Assembly (NCBI GenBank): GCA_902768825.1
Contig: CACXMR010000025.1
Location: 27,701 to 74,021 of the forward strand
DNA length: 46,321 bases
Source of the DNA: an uncultured Ruminococcus sp.
GTDB lineage: Bacteria > Bacillota > Clostridia > Oscillospirales > Acutalibacteraceae
Reading direction: 5' to 3'
How positions within the stretch are numbered: position 1 is the first letter of the stretch; every line of letters starts with the position of its first letter. The translations under genes were made by a program, and so were the position numbers. Positions 33,718-42,071 of this stretch are shown in pieces. The notes under the pieces were generated by a model. The model ran no database searches. It had not been told where the DNA came from and saw only the letters and a list, made by a program, of their open reading frames with translations.

Positions 33718-35052
33718 ATGACCTACGATGAAGCTGTTAAAAAGATAAATTCCCTGCTGGTGTTCGGCAGCAAGCCCGGATTGGAAAGGGTCTCCGAGCT
33801 GGTAAGAAGGATAGGCTCACCGGACAAAGCCCTTCGTTTTGTCCATGTAGCAGGCACTAACGGAAAGGGTTCGGTTTGTGCTTCCCTTGCCTCTGTGCTC
33901 ACAAGTGCAGGGTATAAAACCGGTTTGTTTATTTCACCCTTTGTGATTGAGTTCAGGGAGAGGTTCCAGATAGACGGTGAGATGATCCCTTATCAGACGC
34001 TGGCGGATATTGTGGAGGAGGTTTTTCCTGTTGTTGAGGAGATGAAATCTGAGGGAAAGATCATCACCGAGTTTGAGCTGGTGTTAGCGGTTGCACTCAA
34101 ATGGTACGAAAGGGAGAAGTGTGATGTTGTAGTGCTGGAGACGGGTCTCGGTGGCAGGTTTGACGCAACTAACATCATTGATACACCTCTTGCCAGTGTT
34201 ATCATGTCTATTTCATTGGATCACACCGCTATCCTTGGGGATACCTGCGAGAAGATAGCCTTTGAGAAGTGCGGTATCATAAAGCCTGGCGGAACCACTG
34301 TCCTTTACGGTGAACAGCCGCAGGGCGTTACTGAGGTGGTCAGAACAGTCGCAGAGGAGCGCAGCAACAGGCTTGTAATAGCGTCGCCGTCATTTGTAAA
34401 AAAGACGGATTCCGGACTGTGGGGTTCAAGCTTTGTTTTTGATGACATGAACGGAAAGCAGCTGGAGCTTGTCACTCCGTTGATAGGTGAGCACCAGCTG
34501 AAAAATGCCTCGGCAGCGTTGTGCACTCTCATGGTTCTCAGGGAAAGGGGCCTTGATATACCTGATGAAGCGATACGCAGGGGTCTCATGGGGGTCAGCT
34601 TCCCTGCAAGGCTGGAACTGCTGAGTGAGAAGCCGACCATTCTCCTTGACGGCGCCCACAATCCCGGAGGGGCAGGAGCGCTCTCCAGGGCGGTGAGGGA
34701 ACACCTTTCCGACAGGAAAAGGGTTGCGATAGTCGGTATGCTGGCTGATAAGGATGTGCGCACCTCGTTGTCAATGCTTGTGCCATTGTTCGATTATGCA
34801 GTGGCTGTGGAGCCGGACAACCCCAGAGCCATGAAAGCTGAGGAGCTTTGCGGAATAATAAAGGAGCTTGGAACAGAGGCGGAGGTCAGTCACGATTATG
34901 GACAGGCCTTTGACAAGGCTATGCACATGGTGTCAGAGCTTACTGATGACGGTATTAGTCCGGCGTTGGTGGTGTTTGGTTCCCTTTATCTTGCATCTGA
35001 TATGCGCAGAGTGATACTAAACAGGCTTTCCCATGGGAATAATAATTCTTGA
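33718..35052 (+). CDS. folC: Folylpolyglutamate synthase / dihydrofolate synthase
   Basis: This 444-residue ligase adds glutamate to folates (and, in dual-function members, makes dihydrofolate from dihydropteroate). Seen are the P-loop VAGTNGKGSVCASL near 45, the GYKTGLFISPF segment, LETGLGGRFDATNI near 138 and LDGAHNPGG near 310. The start at 33718 is after AAGGAG; an upstream TTG in frame lies before that site. The gene follows valS as it often does in Firmicutes, though here behind a terminator, and is followed by a decarboxylase with no gap. Confidence 0.94.
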   Translation: MTYDEAVKKINSLLVFGSKPGLERVSELVRRIGSPDKALRFVHVAGTNGKGSVCASLASVLTSAGYKTGLFISPFVIEFRERFQIDGEMIPYQTLADIVEEVFPVVEEMKSEGKIITEFELVLAVALKWYEREKCDVVVLETGLGGRFDATNIIDTPLASVIMSISLDHTAILGDTCEKIAFEKCGIIKPGGTTVLYGEQPQGVTEVVRTVAEERSNRLVIASPSFVKKTDSGLWGSSFVFDDMNGKQLELVTPLIGEHQLKNASAALCTLMVLRERGLDIPDEAIRRGLMGVSFPARLELLSEKPTILLDGAHNPGGAGALSRAVREHLSDRKRVAIVGMLADKDVRTSLSMLVPLFDYAVAVEPDNPRAMKAEELCGIIKELGTEAEVSHDYGQAFDKAMHMVSELTDDGISPALVVFGSLYLASDMRRVILNRLSHGNNNS

Positions 35053-35057
35053 ACAGG

Positions 35058-36410
35058 ATGATAACTGTGTATGATAATACTATATATCAGCATCTAAAGG
35101 AGCATCGCAGGCTGGGCTATTCCTCCTTTCACACGCCCGGTCATAAGTGCTGCGGATTCTTCCCTGAGGGGCTGCTTGACCTGGATCTGACAGAGCTTCC
35201 GGATACTGACTCACTGTTTGAAAGCAGCGGTATTATCCTTGAAGCGGAAAGAAGGCTTGCACAGCTTTTCGGCGCCGGAGCTTCACTGATCTCAGCCGGC
35301 GGCTGTACCCTTGCGATACAGGCAATGCTGAAAATAGCCTCCGCAAGGGGCAAAAGGGTCATACTTGGCAGGAATGCCCACCGCAGTGCCGTCAATGCCT
35401 GCGCACTCCTGGGCATAGACCCGGTTTGGATAATGCCCCATTCAAGTGTGCCTTGGTTTACGGGACGTGTGGAGCCTGATGATGTGGAGGAGGCGTTTGA
35501 AAAGCACAGTGGCATTTCCGCCTGCTATATCACAAGCCCGGACTATTACGGAGAACTGACGGATATCAGAGCAATAGCGAAAATCTGCCATAGACACAAC
35601 GCCTTGCTTTTGGTGGATAATGCTCACGGGTCCCATCTTGCCTTTCTTGAAAGAAATCTTCATCCCATGGCGCTTGGGGCGGATATGTCTGCCTGTTCTA
35701 TGCACAAGACACTTCCGGTGCTCACCGGGGGAGCTGTGCTGAATGTTGCCGACCATAGGCTCGCTGCGGAGTGCAAGCAGGCTATGGCTCTGTTCGGCTC
35801 CACAAGCCCTTCCTATCCGATAATGGCGTCGGTGGATCTGTGCAGAAGCTATCTTCAAAAGGGCGGCATTGATGACTACCGTGCTCTTGAAGCAAGAGTG
35901 GATGAGATAAAGTCTCTTGCAAGGCGGCAAGGTCTTGTGGTGCCGGGGGGAGAATGTGATCCTCTCAGGGTGTGCATAAATACTTCGGCAGCAGGATTGC
36001 AGGGCGACAGACAAACAGAATACTTTCATGGCTTCCTGGTGGAGCCGGAATTCTGCGACGGGAATAACGCCGTGTTTATCTGCACTCCTTTTAACACGGA
36101 AAGGGATATGGAACGGCTTGAGGCGGCAATATCAGGACTCAGTGTGCCGTGTGATGGCGGAGATTTGAAAAATGGCCTGAGTAAGGGGCTTATCCTGCCG
36201 GAGAGGGCGATGAGTCCGAGGGAAGCTGTATTATCCGACAGTGAGATGATATCTGTAGAATGTGCGTCGGGAAGGGTTTCCGCTGAAGCACCGTGTGTCT
36301 GTCCTCCGGGAATACCCATAGTGATGCCCGGTGAGCTTATTGACGGAAATGTGTGTCATATGCTGGAAAAGTCCGGCTTTGCTGAGATAAGCTGTGTATG
36401 CACCGGATAA
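35058..36410 (+). CDS. PLP-dependent Orn/Lys/Arg decarboxylase family protein
   Basis: This 450-residue protein belongs to the group I ornithine/lysine/arginine decarboxylase family. The N-terminal FHTPGHK, the aspartate of LLVDNAHGSHL near residue 190, and the PLP lysine in SMHKTLPVLTGG near residue 219 are visible. It is shorter than the 700-residue biosynthetic enzymes because the wing domain is missing. The amino acid cannot be told from sequence; lysine or arginine leading to cadaverine or agmatine is plausible. The start at 35058 lies 5 bases after folC; a TTG at 35049 overlaps the folC stop. It may be cotranscribed with folC. Confidence 0.85.
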   Translation: MITVYDNTIYQHLKEHRRLGYSSFHTPGHKCCGFFPEGLLDLDLTELPDTDSLFESSGIILEAERRLAQLFGAGASLISAGGCTLAIQAMLKIASARGKRVILGRNAHRSAVNACALLGIDPVWIMPHSSVPWFTGRVEPDDVEEAFEKHSGISACYITSPDYYGELTDIRAIAKICHRHNALLLVDNAHGSHLAFLERNLHPMALGADMSACSMHKTLPVLTGGAVLNVADHRLAAECKQAMALFGSTSPSYPIMASVDLCRSYLQKGGIDDYRALEARVDEIKSLARRQGLVVPGGECDPLRVCINTSAAGLQGDRQTEYFHGFLVEPEFCDGNNAVFICTPFNTERDMERLEAAISGLSVPCDGGDLKNGLSKGLILPERAMSPREAVLSDSEMISVECASGRVSAEAPCVCPPGIPIVMPGELIDGNVCHMLEKSGFAEISCVCTG

Positions 36411-36437
36411 AAATGATGAATAAATGGGTAATGATGG

Positions 36438-36958
36438 ATGAAGAATAATAATGCCGATAATGAAAAGAATAAAAGAGATCATCTGTTGTCAAGGATAATC
36501 TATTATGTTTTTTTCGGATTGACTTTGGGAGTCGGCCTTTGTTCTCTGGTAAGGGAGGAAGCGTGGCTGACTGTGCCCTTGCTATTGCAGTTTGTTTTTG
36601 GGATATGCGTATACAGGCTTTCCATGCCGGGAAAAATGACAAGATCACAAGGTGCACAGTGCCTGTTCGGGGCAGGGTGGTGGACTATAGTGTTTATCAC
36701 AGCAGGACCCTGAGCAAATATTCTCCGGTTTTTGTGTATAAGTATAACGATGAATACTTTAGCGGCTATCAGGAAATATATATGGACAAAAAGCTGCCAA
36801 AGCTCGGTGATGAGGATGATATTCTGATAGATCCTGATTCTCCCGAGGAAATATACTACCCTAAGCAGGCAAAACTTGAGTTTATCACTAAGGCGGTGAT
36901 CGGTTCTTTGCTGATGGTGCTTGGGCTGTTTCTTACGGTAATGCTGTACATCGCCTGA
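36438..36958 (+). pseudogene. DUF3592-like membrane protein split by a -1 frame change at a G GGA AAA heptamer
   Basis: Reading starts at 36438 (MKNNNADNEKNKRDHLLS), crosses two membrane helices and reaches MPGK at 36624-36635. From there a frame one base back continues NDKITRCTVPVRGRVVDYSV to 36958, giving a beta domain and a last helix. The joined product, about 174 residues, has the same order as the intact relative at 29974 (GTVV..YSPVFRF...VGDRV...PDDP). The switch point 36629-36635 is GGGAAAA, which in the first frame reads G GGA AAA, a textbook -1 slippery heptamer. Programmed frameshifting, a one-base loss, or a sequencing error in the A5 run can each explain it. Unshifted translation stops at 36713. 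A strong downstream stem or pseudoknot is not obvious. Confidence 0.65.
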
Positions 36959-37010
36959 TAGTCTTTTAATATTCTTTTTTTGTAAATAAGAATTTTCGGT
37001 GAGTAAATAG

Positions 37011-37039
37011 TTGACTTATTTGTTGGTATATGATAAAAT
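37011..37039 (+). promoter_or_regulatory. Sigma-A-type promoter of the acidic membrane protein gene
   Basis: TTGACT (37011-37016) and TAAAAT (37034-37039) are spaced by 17 bases, 50 bases before the start at 37089. Confidence 0.7.
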
Positions 37040-37088
37040 TACTACGTTAGTCTCAGATATTTTATTTTTTTTGAAGGGAGTAATAGAA

Positions 37089-37658
37089 ATGTCCAAAAAG
37101 AAGAATACTTCACCTGAGAACCAGGATGAGATCATTGAGGAGATTGCAGAAGCTGTTGCAGAGGATATAGCAGAAGAAGTTGCTGCACAGGATGCTCCTG
37201 CCGACGACGCTGCTGAGGATGTCAAGACGGAAGAGCCTGCTGAGGCTCCTGTCGCTGAGGATGAGGATGACAAGGCCGGCTGCCCCGTTGGAGATTGCGG
37301 CGAGTGCACATTTGATTCTGATTATGATGAAAACGAGCAGACCGAGGAGGACAAAAACCTCTTTGCTCTTGTGACCAAGATCGTTAAGAAGGTCAAGGAT
37401 AAAATTACAGATGTTAAGTCGGCTTGCTGCAAGTGCAATTCCGATGAGGAGACAGCAGAGACTGCAAAGGACGATGAGATAGCTCTTGACAGTGACGATA
37501 TTATCCTTGATGATGACATCATCGCAGAGCTTCGTGAGCAGGAGAGACGTGAGGAGCTGAAGAAGAAGGTTATCATTGGTGCGGCTGGTGCTGCTGTTGC
37601 TCTTATCACTGTTGCCTGCATCGTCAAGTCTTGCAAAAAGAAGAATAAGAATGACTGA
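37089..37658 (+). CDS. Acidic Cys-containing tail-anchored membrane protein of unknown function
   Basis: I do not recognise this family. The 189-residue protein has a long Glu/Asp/Ala-rich part (1-140) with two cysteine clusters, CPVGDCGEC near 66 and CCKC near 112, and one C-terminal hydrophobic segment (about 160-178, IIGAAGAAVALITVACIV) followed by KSCKKKNKND. The topology of acidic cytoplasmic body plus tail anchor is plausible. The cysteines may bind metal, which I infer only from spacing. The start at 37089 follows GAAGGGAG. It stands alone with its own promoter and terminator. Confidence 0.7.
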   Translation: MSKKKNTSPENQDEIIEEIAEAVAEDIAEEVAAQDAPADDAAEDVKTEEPAEAPVAEDEDDKAGCPVGDCGECTFDSDYDENEQTEEDKNLFALVTKIVKKVKDKITDVKSACCKCNSDEETAETAKDDEIALDSDDIILDDDIIAELREQERREELKKKVIIGAAGAAVALITVACIVKSCKKKNKND

Positions 37659-37712
37659 TAGCTTTTGCTGTGCTGATTTGGTGCAGTAAGTCTGTTATGT
37701 TGCTGTAACTCA

Positions 37713-37757
37713 GACGGACATCGCTTAGTGTTTTTGCACTGCGGTGTCCGTTTTGTA
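37713..37757 (+). terminator. Rho-independent terminator before ppk
   Basis: ACGGACA.CGC and GCG.TGTCCG enclose an inner AGTG/CACT stem, followed by TTTTGTATTT. Confidence 0.8.
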
Positions 37758-37783
37758 TTTGTGCACTTTAGCGACAAAAGTTC

Positions 37784-37812
37784 TTGCCTTTTTGCGATTA
37801 ATTTGTTATAAT
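37784..37812 (+). promoter_or_regulatory. Sigma-A-type promoter of ppk
   Basis: TTGCCT (37784-37789) and a perfect TATAAT (37807-37812) are spaced by 17 bases. Confidence 0.75.
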
Positions 37813-37867
37813 GTACTCAATTATATTCAGCGCTTACTAATTGAACAAAAACGAAAGGCTGATAAAA

Positions 37868-40219
37868 TTGAGCGATAAGAAAAACGATGAAAACACCGAT
37901 CTTGCCGATAAAGCTACTTTGAAAAACGGTAAAAAATCAGGTGCGAGGAAAACAGAAAAAACAGAAAAACACCGCAAGCAGGAGAAGTCGGTAAAGTCCG
38001 TCAAGAATGAAAAGCTTGTGAAACAGCCAAAGACTGTAAAGGGCAGAAAAAACGATTCTGCAAAAAGAAACGCAGCCCTGACGCCTGTGAGACTTTACTC
38101 TCAGGCTGATTTTCCCTTCCACAACAGGGAGCTGAGCTGGATGGACTTTAACAGCCGTGTGCTGGAGGAAGCCTTTGAAAAGGATAATCCTGTGCTGGAG
38201 AGGGTAAAATTCCTTGCCATCACCGCATCCAATCTGGATGAGTTTTTCATGGTGAGAGTGGCGGGAGTGATGGACAGGATGCACTCAAAAGCTACTGCTC
38301 CTGACGATTCGGGAATGACTCCGGAGCTGCAGTTTGAGTGTCTGAGCGAGAGGATACATGAATTTGCCAAGAAGCAGTATTCCTGTCTGCACCGCTCCAT
38401 AATCCCCGCTCTTAAAAAGCACAAGCTGAGGTTCCTGTCTATCAGTGAGCTGAACAAAACGCAGAAGCAGCAGGTTGACGAGCATTTTGATAAATTCGTG
38501 TTTCCGGTGCTGACTCCGCTGGCAGTGGATACCTCACGGCCCTTTCCGCTGCTTGCAAACAAGAGCCTAAATATCGCAGTGAGACTGAAGCGTGACGGAG
38601 AGGATATTTTTGCCGTGGTACAGGTGCCGTCCATAATCCCAAGGTTTTTTGAGGTGAAGTCGGAGCAGGGGAGGGCCTTTGTGCTGCTGGAGGATATCAT
38701 TATCAGCAGGCTCTCGGAGCTTTTTGAGCTTTATGCGATAGAGGCATGGTGTCCTTTCAGAATAACGAGAGACTCCGACCTTGATATCGATGAGGATGCG
38801 GATGACCTGCTTGTTGAGATAGAGCACTCACTCAAAAAACGTCAGAGAGGCGATCCTGTCAGACTGGAGCTTATATCTAAGTGCGACTCGGCACTCAAGC
38901 AGTTTCTGATAGATATGCTGGAGGTCGCTGATCGTGAGATATATGAGGTCTCGGGTCCGCTTGATCTTACCTTCTTCTCGAAGTTCGGCGGTCTTGACGG
39001 GCTTGACGATCTTCGCTTTGCGCCTATAGTGCCGGTGAACCCGCCGGCGGATTTCTTTGGCTATGACGATGTATTTGAGGCAATCCGTGAAAAGGACAGG
39101 ATGGTGCACCATCCCTATGAGAGCTTTGACAGTGTTATAAAGTTTATCAATCAGGCGGCAAACGACAGCGATGTGCTTGCCATAAAGCAGACCCTCTATC
39201 GTGTGAGCGGCAATTCTCCTGTGATCGCAGCACTGATAAAGGCCGCAGAAAACGGCAAGCAGGTGACGGTACTGGTTGAGCTGAAGGCGAGGTTCGATGA
39301 AGAAAACAACATCGGCTGGGCTAAGAAGCTTGAAAAAGCGGGCTGTCATGTTATATACGGTCTTGCGGGACTAAAAACTCATTGTAAGATTCTGTTGGTT
39401 GTGCGGCGTGAGCAGGACGGCATACGCAGATATCTGCACATGGGCACGGGCAACTACAATGATATAACCGCACGATTCTATACCGACATCGGTATGTTTA
39501 CCTGTGATGAGAGGTTTGGTGAGGATGCCTCGTCTCTCTTCAATGTCATCACGGGATATTCCACTCCGCCGGTATACCACAAGATGAAGGTGGCGCCCAC
39601 GGGATTGCGTAAATTCTTTGTGGAAATGATAGAAAACGAGATAGAAAACGCAAAAGCGGATCTCCCCTCAGGAATAACCGCAAAGGTCAACTCTCTTGTG
39701 GATCCGGAGATCATTCGTCTGCTGTATAAGGCTTCTCAGGCAGGCGTCAGGATAACGCTTATCGTGAGGGGAATATGCTGTCTTGTGCCGGGAGTAAAGG
39801 GGATCAGCGAGAATATACAGGTGCGCAGTATAGTAGGTCAGCTGCTTGAGCACAGCCGGATATTCATTTTTGAGAGCGGCGGCATAAAGAAGATATACAT
39901 GGGCTCTGCAGACTGGATGCAGAGAAATCTTGACAAGCGAGTAGAGCTGGTGTTCCCCATAGAGGACGCAGAGCTGAAGGAAAGAGCCTTCGGGATAATG
40001 AACCGTATGCTCAAGGATGTGCTCAATACCAGGATTCAGCGGCAGGATACATCCTATGAGCTGCTCGACAGGAGAGGCAAGAAGGTGCATAACTGTCAGC
40101 GGGAGTTTTATGATGAAGCAAAAAAGGCTCTGAGTGCCAAGAGGACCATAGTGCGTGAGGAGATACAGTTCCGTCCGCTGACGGGAAAGGATGCCGAGAT
40201 TACAGGAGACGAGAGCTGA
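37868..40219 (+). CDS. ppk: Polyphosphate kinase 1
   Basis: This 783-residue enzyme makes inorganic polyphosphate from ATP, reversibly. After a charged Lys-rich extension (about 1-75) come the N-terminal domain (FHNRELSWMDFNSRVLEEA near 85), the head domain, and two phospholipase D-like domains with ELKARFDEENNI, KTHCKILLVVRR and the catalytic histidine of HMGTGNYNDI, then GQLLEHSRIFIF. The first good start is TTG at 37868 with AAAGG 9 bases ahead; TTG 37841 would add nine residues. The Lys/Glu-rich extension is longer than in E. coli Ppk. It is a single-gene unit. Confidence 0.93.
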   Translation: MSDKKNDENTDLADKATLKNGKKSGARKTEKTEKHRKQEKSVKSVKNEKLVKQPKTVKGRKNDSAKRNAALTPVRLYSQADFPFHNRELSWMDFNSRVLEEAFEKDNPVLERVKFLAITASNLDEFFMVRVAGVMDRMHSKATAPDDSGMTPELQFECLSERIHEFAKKQYSCLHRSIIPALKKHKLRFLSISELNKTQKQQVDEHFDKFVFPVLTPLAVDTSRPFPLLANKSLNIAVRLKRDGEDIFAVVQVPSIIPRFFEVKSEQGRAFVLLEDIIISRLSELFELYAIEAWCPFRITRDSDLDIDEDADDLLVEIEHSLKKRQRGDPVRLELISKCDSALKQFLIDMLEVADREIYEVSGPLDLTFFSKFGGLDGLDDLRFAPIVPVNPPADFFGYDDVFEAIREKDRMVHHPYESFDSVIKFINQAANDSDVLAIKQTLYRVSGNSPVIAALIKAAENGKQVTVLVELKARFDEENNIGWAKKLEKAGCHVIYGLAGLKTHCKILLVVRREQDGIRRYLHMGTGNYNDITARFYTDIGMFTCDERFGEDASSLFNVITGYSTPPVYHKMKVAPTGLRKFFVEMIENEIENAKADLPSGITAKVNSLVDPEIIRLLYKASQAGVRITLIVRGICCLVPGVKGISENIQVRSIVGQLLEHSRIFIFESGGIKKIYMGSADWMQRNLDKRVELVFPIEDAELKERAFGIMNRMLKDVLNTRIQRQDTSYELLDRRGKKVHNCQREFYDEAKKALSAKRTIVREEIQFRPLTGKDAEITGDES

Positions 40220-40255
40220 ACCGCACAGGTCATTGCAAAAAAATATTATTTCCGA

Positions 40256-40284
40256 TTGTAAAATAATGGAAAAAGATGTAAAAT
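40256..40284 (+). promoter_or_regulatory. Sigma-A-type promoter of the phosphofructokinase gene
   Basis: TTGTAA (40256-40261) and TAAAAT (40279-40284) are spaced by 17 bases, 42 bases before the start. Confidence 0.75.
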
Positions 40285-40326
40285 ATTAATAACATAAATC
40301 AATAACAGCAAAGGAGTGTATCATCA

Positions 40327-41406
40327 ATGAAAAGAGTTGGCATTCTCACAAGCGGCGGAGACTGTCAGGGACTTAATTCCGCAATACGAGGCATTGCTAA
40401 GGGTCTTTATGAGTATTACGGAAAGAATGTCGAGATCTATGGTATCATCGACGGCTATCGCGGTCTTATCCATGGCGAGTACCGGCTGATGAAGCCGGAG
40501 GATTTTTCCGGTATCCTGACAAGGGGCGGCACCATCCTCGGCACCTCCAGGCAGCCCTTCAAACTCATGCGTGTGGTGGATGACGAAACAAGCATTGACA
40601 AGGTAGCGGAAATGAAAAAGCACTATGCCCAGATGAAGCTGGACTGCCTTGCTATCCTCGGCGGAAACGGTACTCACAAGACCGCAAATATGCTCTCTGA
40701 GGAAGGACTTAATGTTGTCACTCTCCCCAAGACTATTGATAATGACATCTGGGGCACAGACGTTACCTTCGGCTTCCAGAGTGCGGTGGATATCGCTACT
40801 AATGTAATAGATTGTATACACACAACTGCCACATCCCACGGACGTGTGTTCATAGTGGAATGTATGGGACACAAGGCGGGCTGGCTGACCCTTAACGCAG
40901 GCATTGCAGGCGGTGCGGATGTAATACTTATTCCTGAGATACCATACGATATCAACAAGGTCATCGATTGCATAAAGAGCCGTACAAAGTCCGGAAAGAC
41001 CTTCTCTATCCTCGCTGTGGCTGAGGGTGCTATCTCAAAGGAAATAGCAGAGATGCCCAAAAAGCAGAAGAAAGAGGCTATGGCAAACCTTATGTATCCC
41101 TCCATCTCCTACAAGATCGCCCACGAGATCGAGGAGGCTACAGGTCAGGAGACAAGGGTTACTGTGCCCGGTCACTTCCAGAGAGGCGGCAGTCCGGACG
41201 CCTATGACCGTTATATCACGACTCTCTTTGGTGCGGCGGCTGCAAGGCTCATCATCAAGGAAAAGTATGGCTTTATGACAGGTATGGTAAATGGCAAGGT
41301 CGTGCCCGTTCCGCTTTCTGAGGTGGCAGGCAAGCTCAAGGAGGTTCCGACTAACAGCAAGGTCATCAAGGCAGCCAAGGAAATAGGCATCAGCTTTGGC
41401 GACTGA
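40327..41406 (+). CDS. pfkA: 6-phosphofructokinase (group III-like)
   Basis: This 359-residue enzyme phosphorylates fructose 6-phosphate. The family frame is present: LTSGGDCQGLN near 8, GGNGTHKTA at 112-120, PKTIDNDIWGT at 134-144 with the catalytic Asp138, and GHFQRGGSPDAYDR near 286. The position equivalent to E. coli Gly104 is Gly115, as in ATP-using enzymes, while the next position, Gly124 in E. coli, is Lys135, as in PPi-using ones. The usual Asp before Gly115 is Asn. Gly/Lys combinations occur in group III ATP-dependent enzymes, so I expect ATP, but a PPi or mixed donor cannot be excluded. AAAGGAG precedes the start. Confidence 0.9.
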   Translation: MKRVGILTSGGDCQGLNSAIRGIAKGLYEYYGKNVEIYGIIDGYRGLIHGEYRLMKPEDFSGILTRGGTILGTSRQPFKLMRVVDDETSIDKVAEMKKHYAQMKLDCLAILGGNGTHKTANMLSEEGLNVVTLPKTIDNDIWGTDVTFGFQSAVDIATNVIDCIHTTATSHGRVFIVECMGHKAGWLTLNAGIAGGADVILIPEIPYDINKVIDCIKSRTKSGKTFSILAVAEGAISKEIAEMPKKQKKEAMANLMYPSISYKIAHEIEEATGQETRVTVPGHFQRGGSPDAYDRYITTLFGAAAARLIIKEKYGFMTGMVNGKVVPVPLSEVAGKLKEVPTNSKVIKAAKEIGISFGD

Positions 41407-41524
41407 TAAATAGCAGCAATAACAAAAACGGCGCCGGACTTTTGCTTTGGTGCCAAAAAAACAACGCAGTCTTTCGGATGACATTATCCTTAATGGAAGG
41501 CTGTGACATCCGGGAGGTATTTTT

Positions 41525-41929
41525 ATGGCAGATCAGGATAACGAGCTTATAATGCGGGAACGCAAAAGATGGGGTTTCTTTGGAATCCCATGGACATTTA
41601 CGAAGTATAATCTCTTTAAGAAAAAAATGGTCATCCAGACCGGTCTTTTCAAGACTGTGGAGAACGAGATCCTTCTCTACAGGATCGTGGACGTGACCTA
41701 TTCAAGGGCGCTTTTCCAGAAGCTCTTCAAGCTGGGCACGATAGTTGTCCATGCCCGTGACAAGACAACTCCTGTTCTTGTTATCAAGAACATCAAGCAC
41801 TCAAGAGATTTCAAGGATAAGCTTTCAGAGATGGTAGAGCAGGATCGTATCCGCATGAAGATGCGTCAGAGCGAGTTTGTGGATGCGGGCATGCCCGATC
41901 TTGAGGACTACACTACAGACGATTTCTGA
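41525..41929 (+). CDS. Bacterial PH-domain protein (YdbS/bPH2-like)
   Basis: This 134-residue soluble protein carries one bacterial PH domain (about 28-105): FTKYNLFKKKMVIQTGLFKTVENEILLYRIVDV and the strand of GTIVVHARDKTTPVLVIKNIKH. The DVTYSR arginine after RIVDV is typical. No membrane helix is present, unlike YdbS. An acidic tail follows. Function is unknown. GGGAGGT precedes the ATG. It shares a bidirectional terminator with the convergent radical SAM gene. Confidence 0.85.
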   Translation: MADQDNELIMRERKRWGFFGIPWTFTKYNLFKKKMVIQTGLFKTVENEILLYRIVDVTYSRALFQKLFKLGTIVVHARDKTTPVLVIKNIKHSRDFKDKLSEMVEQDRIRMKMRQSEFVDAGMPDLEDYTTDDF

Positions 41930-41951
41930 TGCTCATCAAAACGCAAAACTA

Positions 41952-41991
41952 AAAGGACTGATCCCAAAAATAAGGGGACCGGTCCTTTTTT
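41952..41991 (+). terminator. Bidirectional rho-independent terminator
   Basis: AAAGGACTGATCCC pairs with GGGACCGGTCCTTT, with a T run on the plus strand and TTTTAGTTTT on the minus strand. It sits between two convergent genes and serves both. Confidence 0.85.
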
Positions 41992-42071
41992 CTGAATCCG
42001 TAAACTTCCAAAAGAATACAATTCATTTTCGGTGGTTGGCAGGAGAGACTTTTTTCGCAAAAATCCCTTTT

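Noticed and set aside
41407-41524. Terminator after the phosphofructokinase
   Set aside because: GGCGCC and GGTGCC can pair around 41430-41453, but the following sequence is an A run on the plus strand, so it is not an intrinsic terminator.
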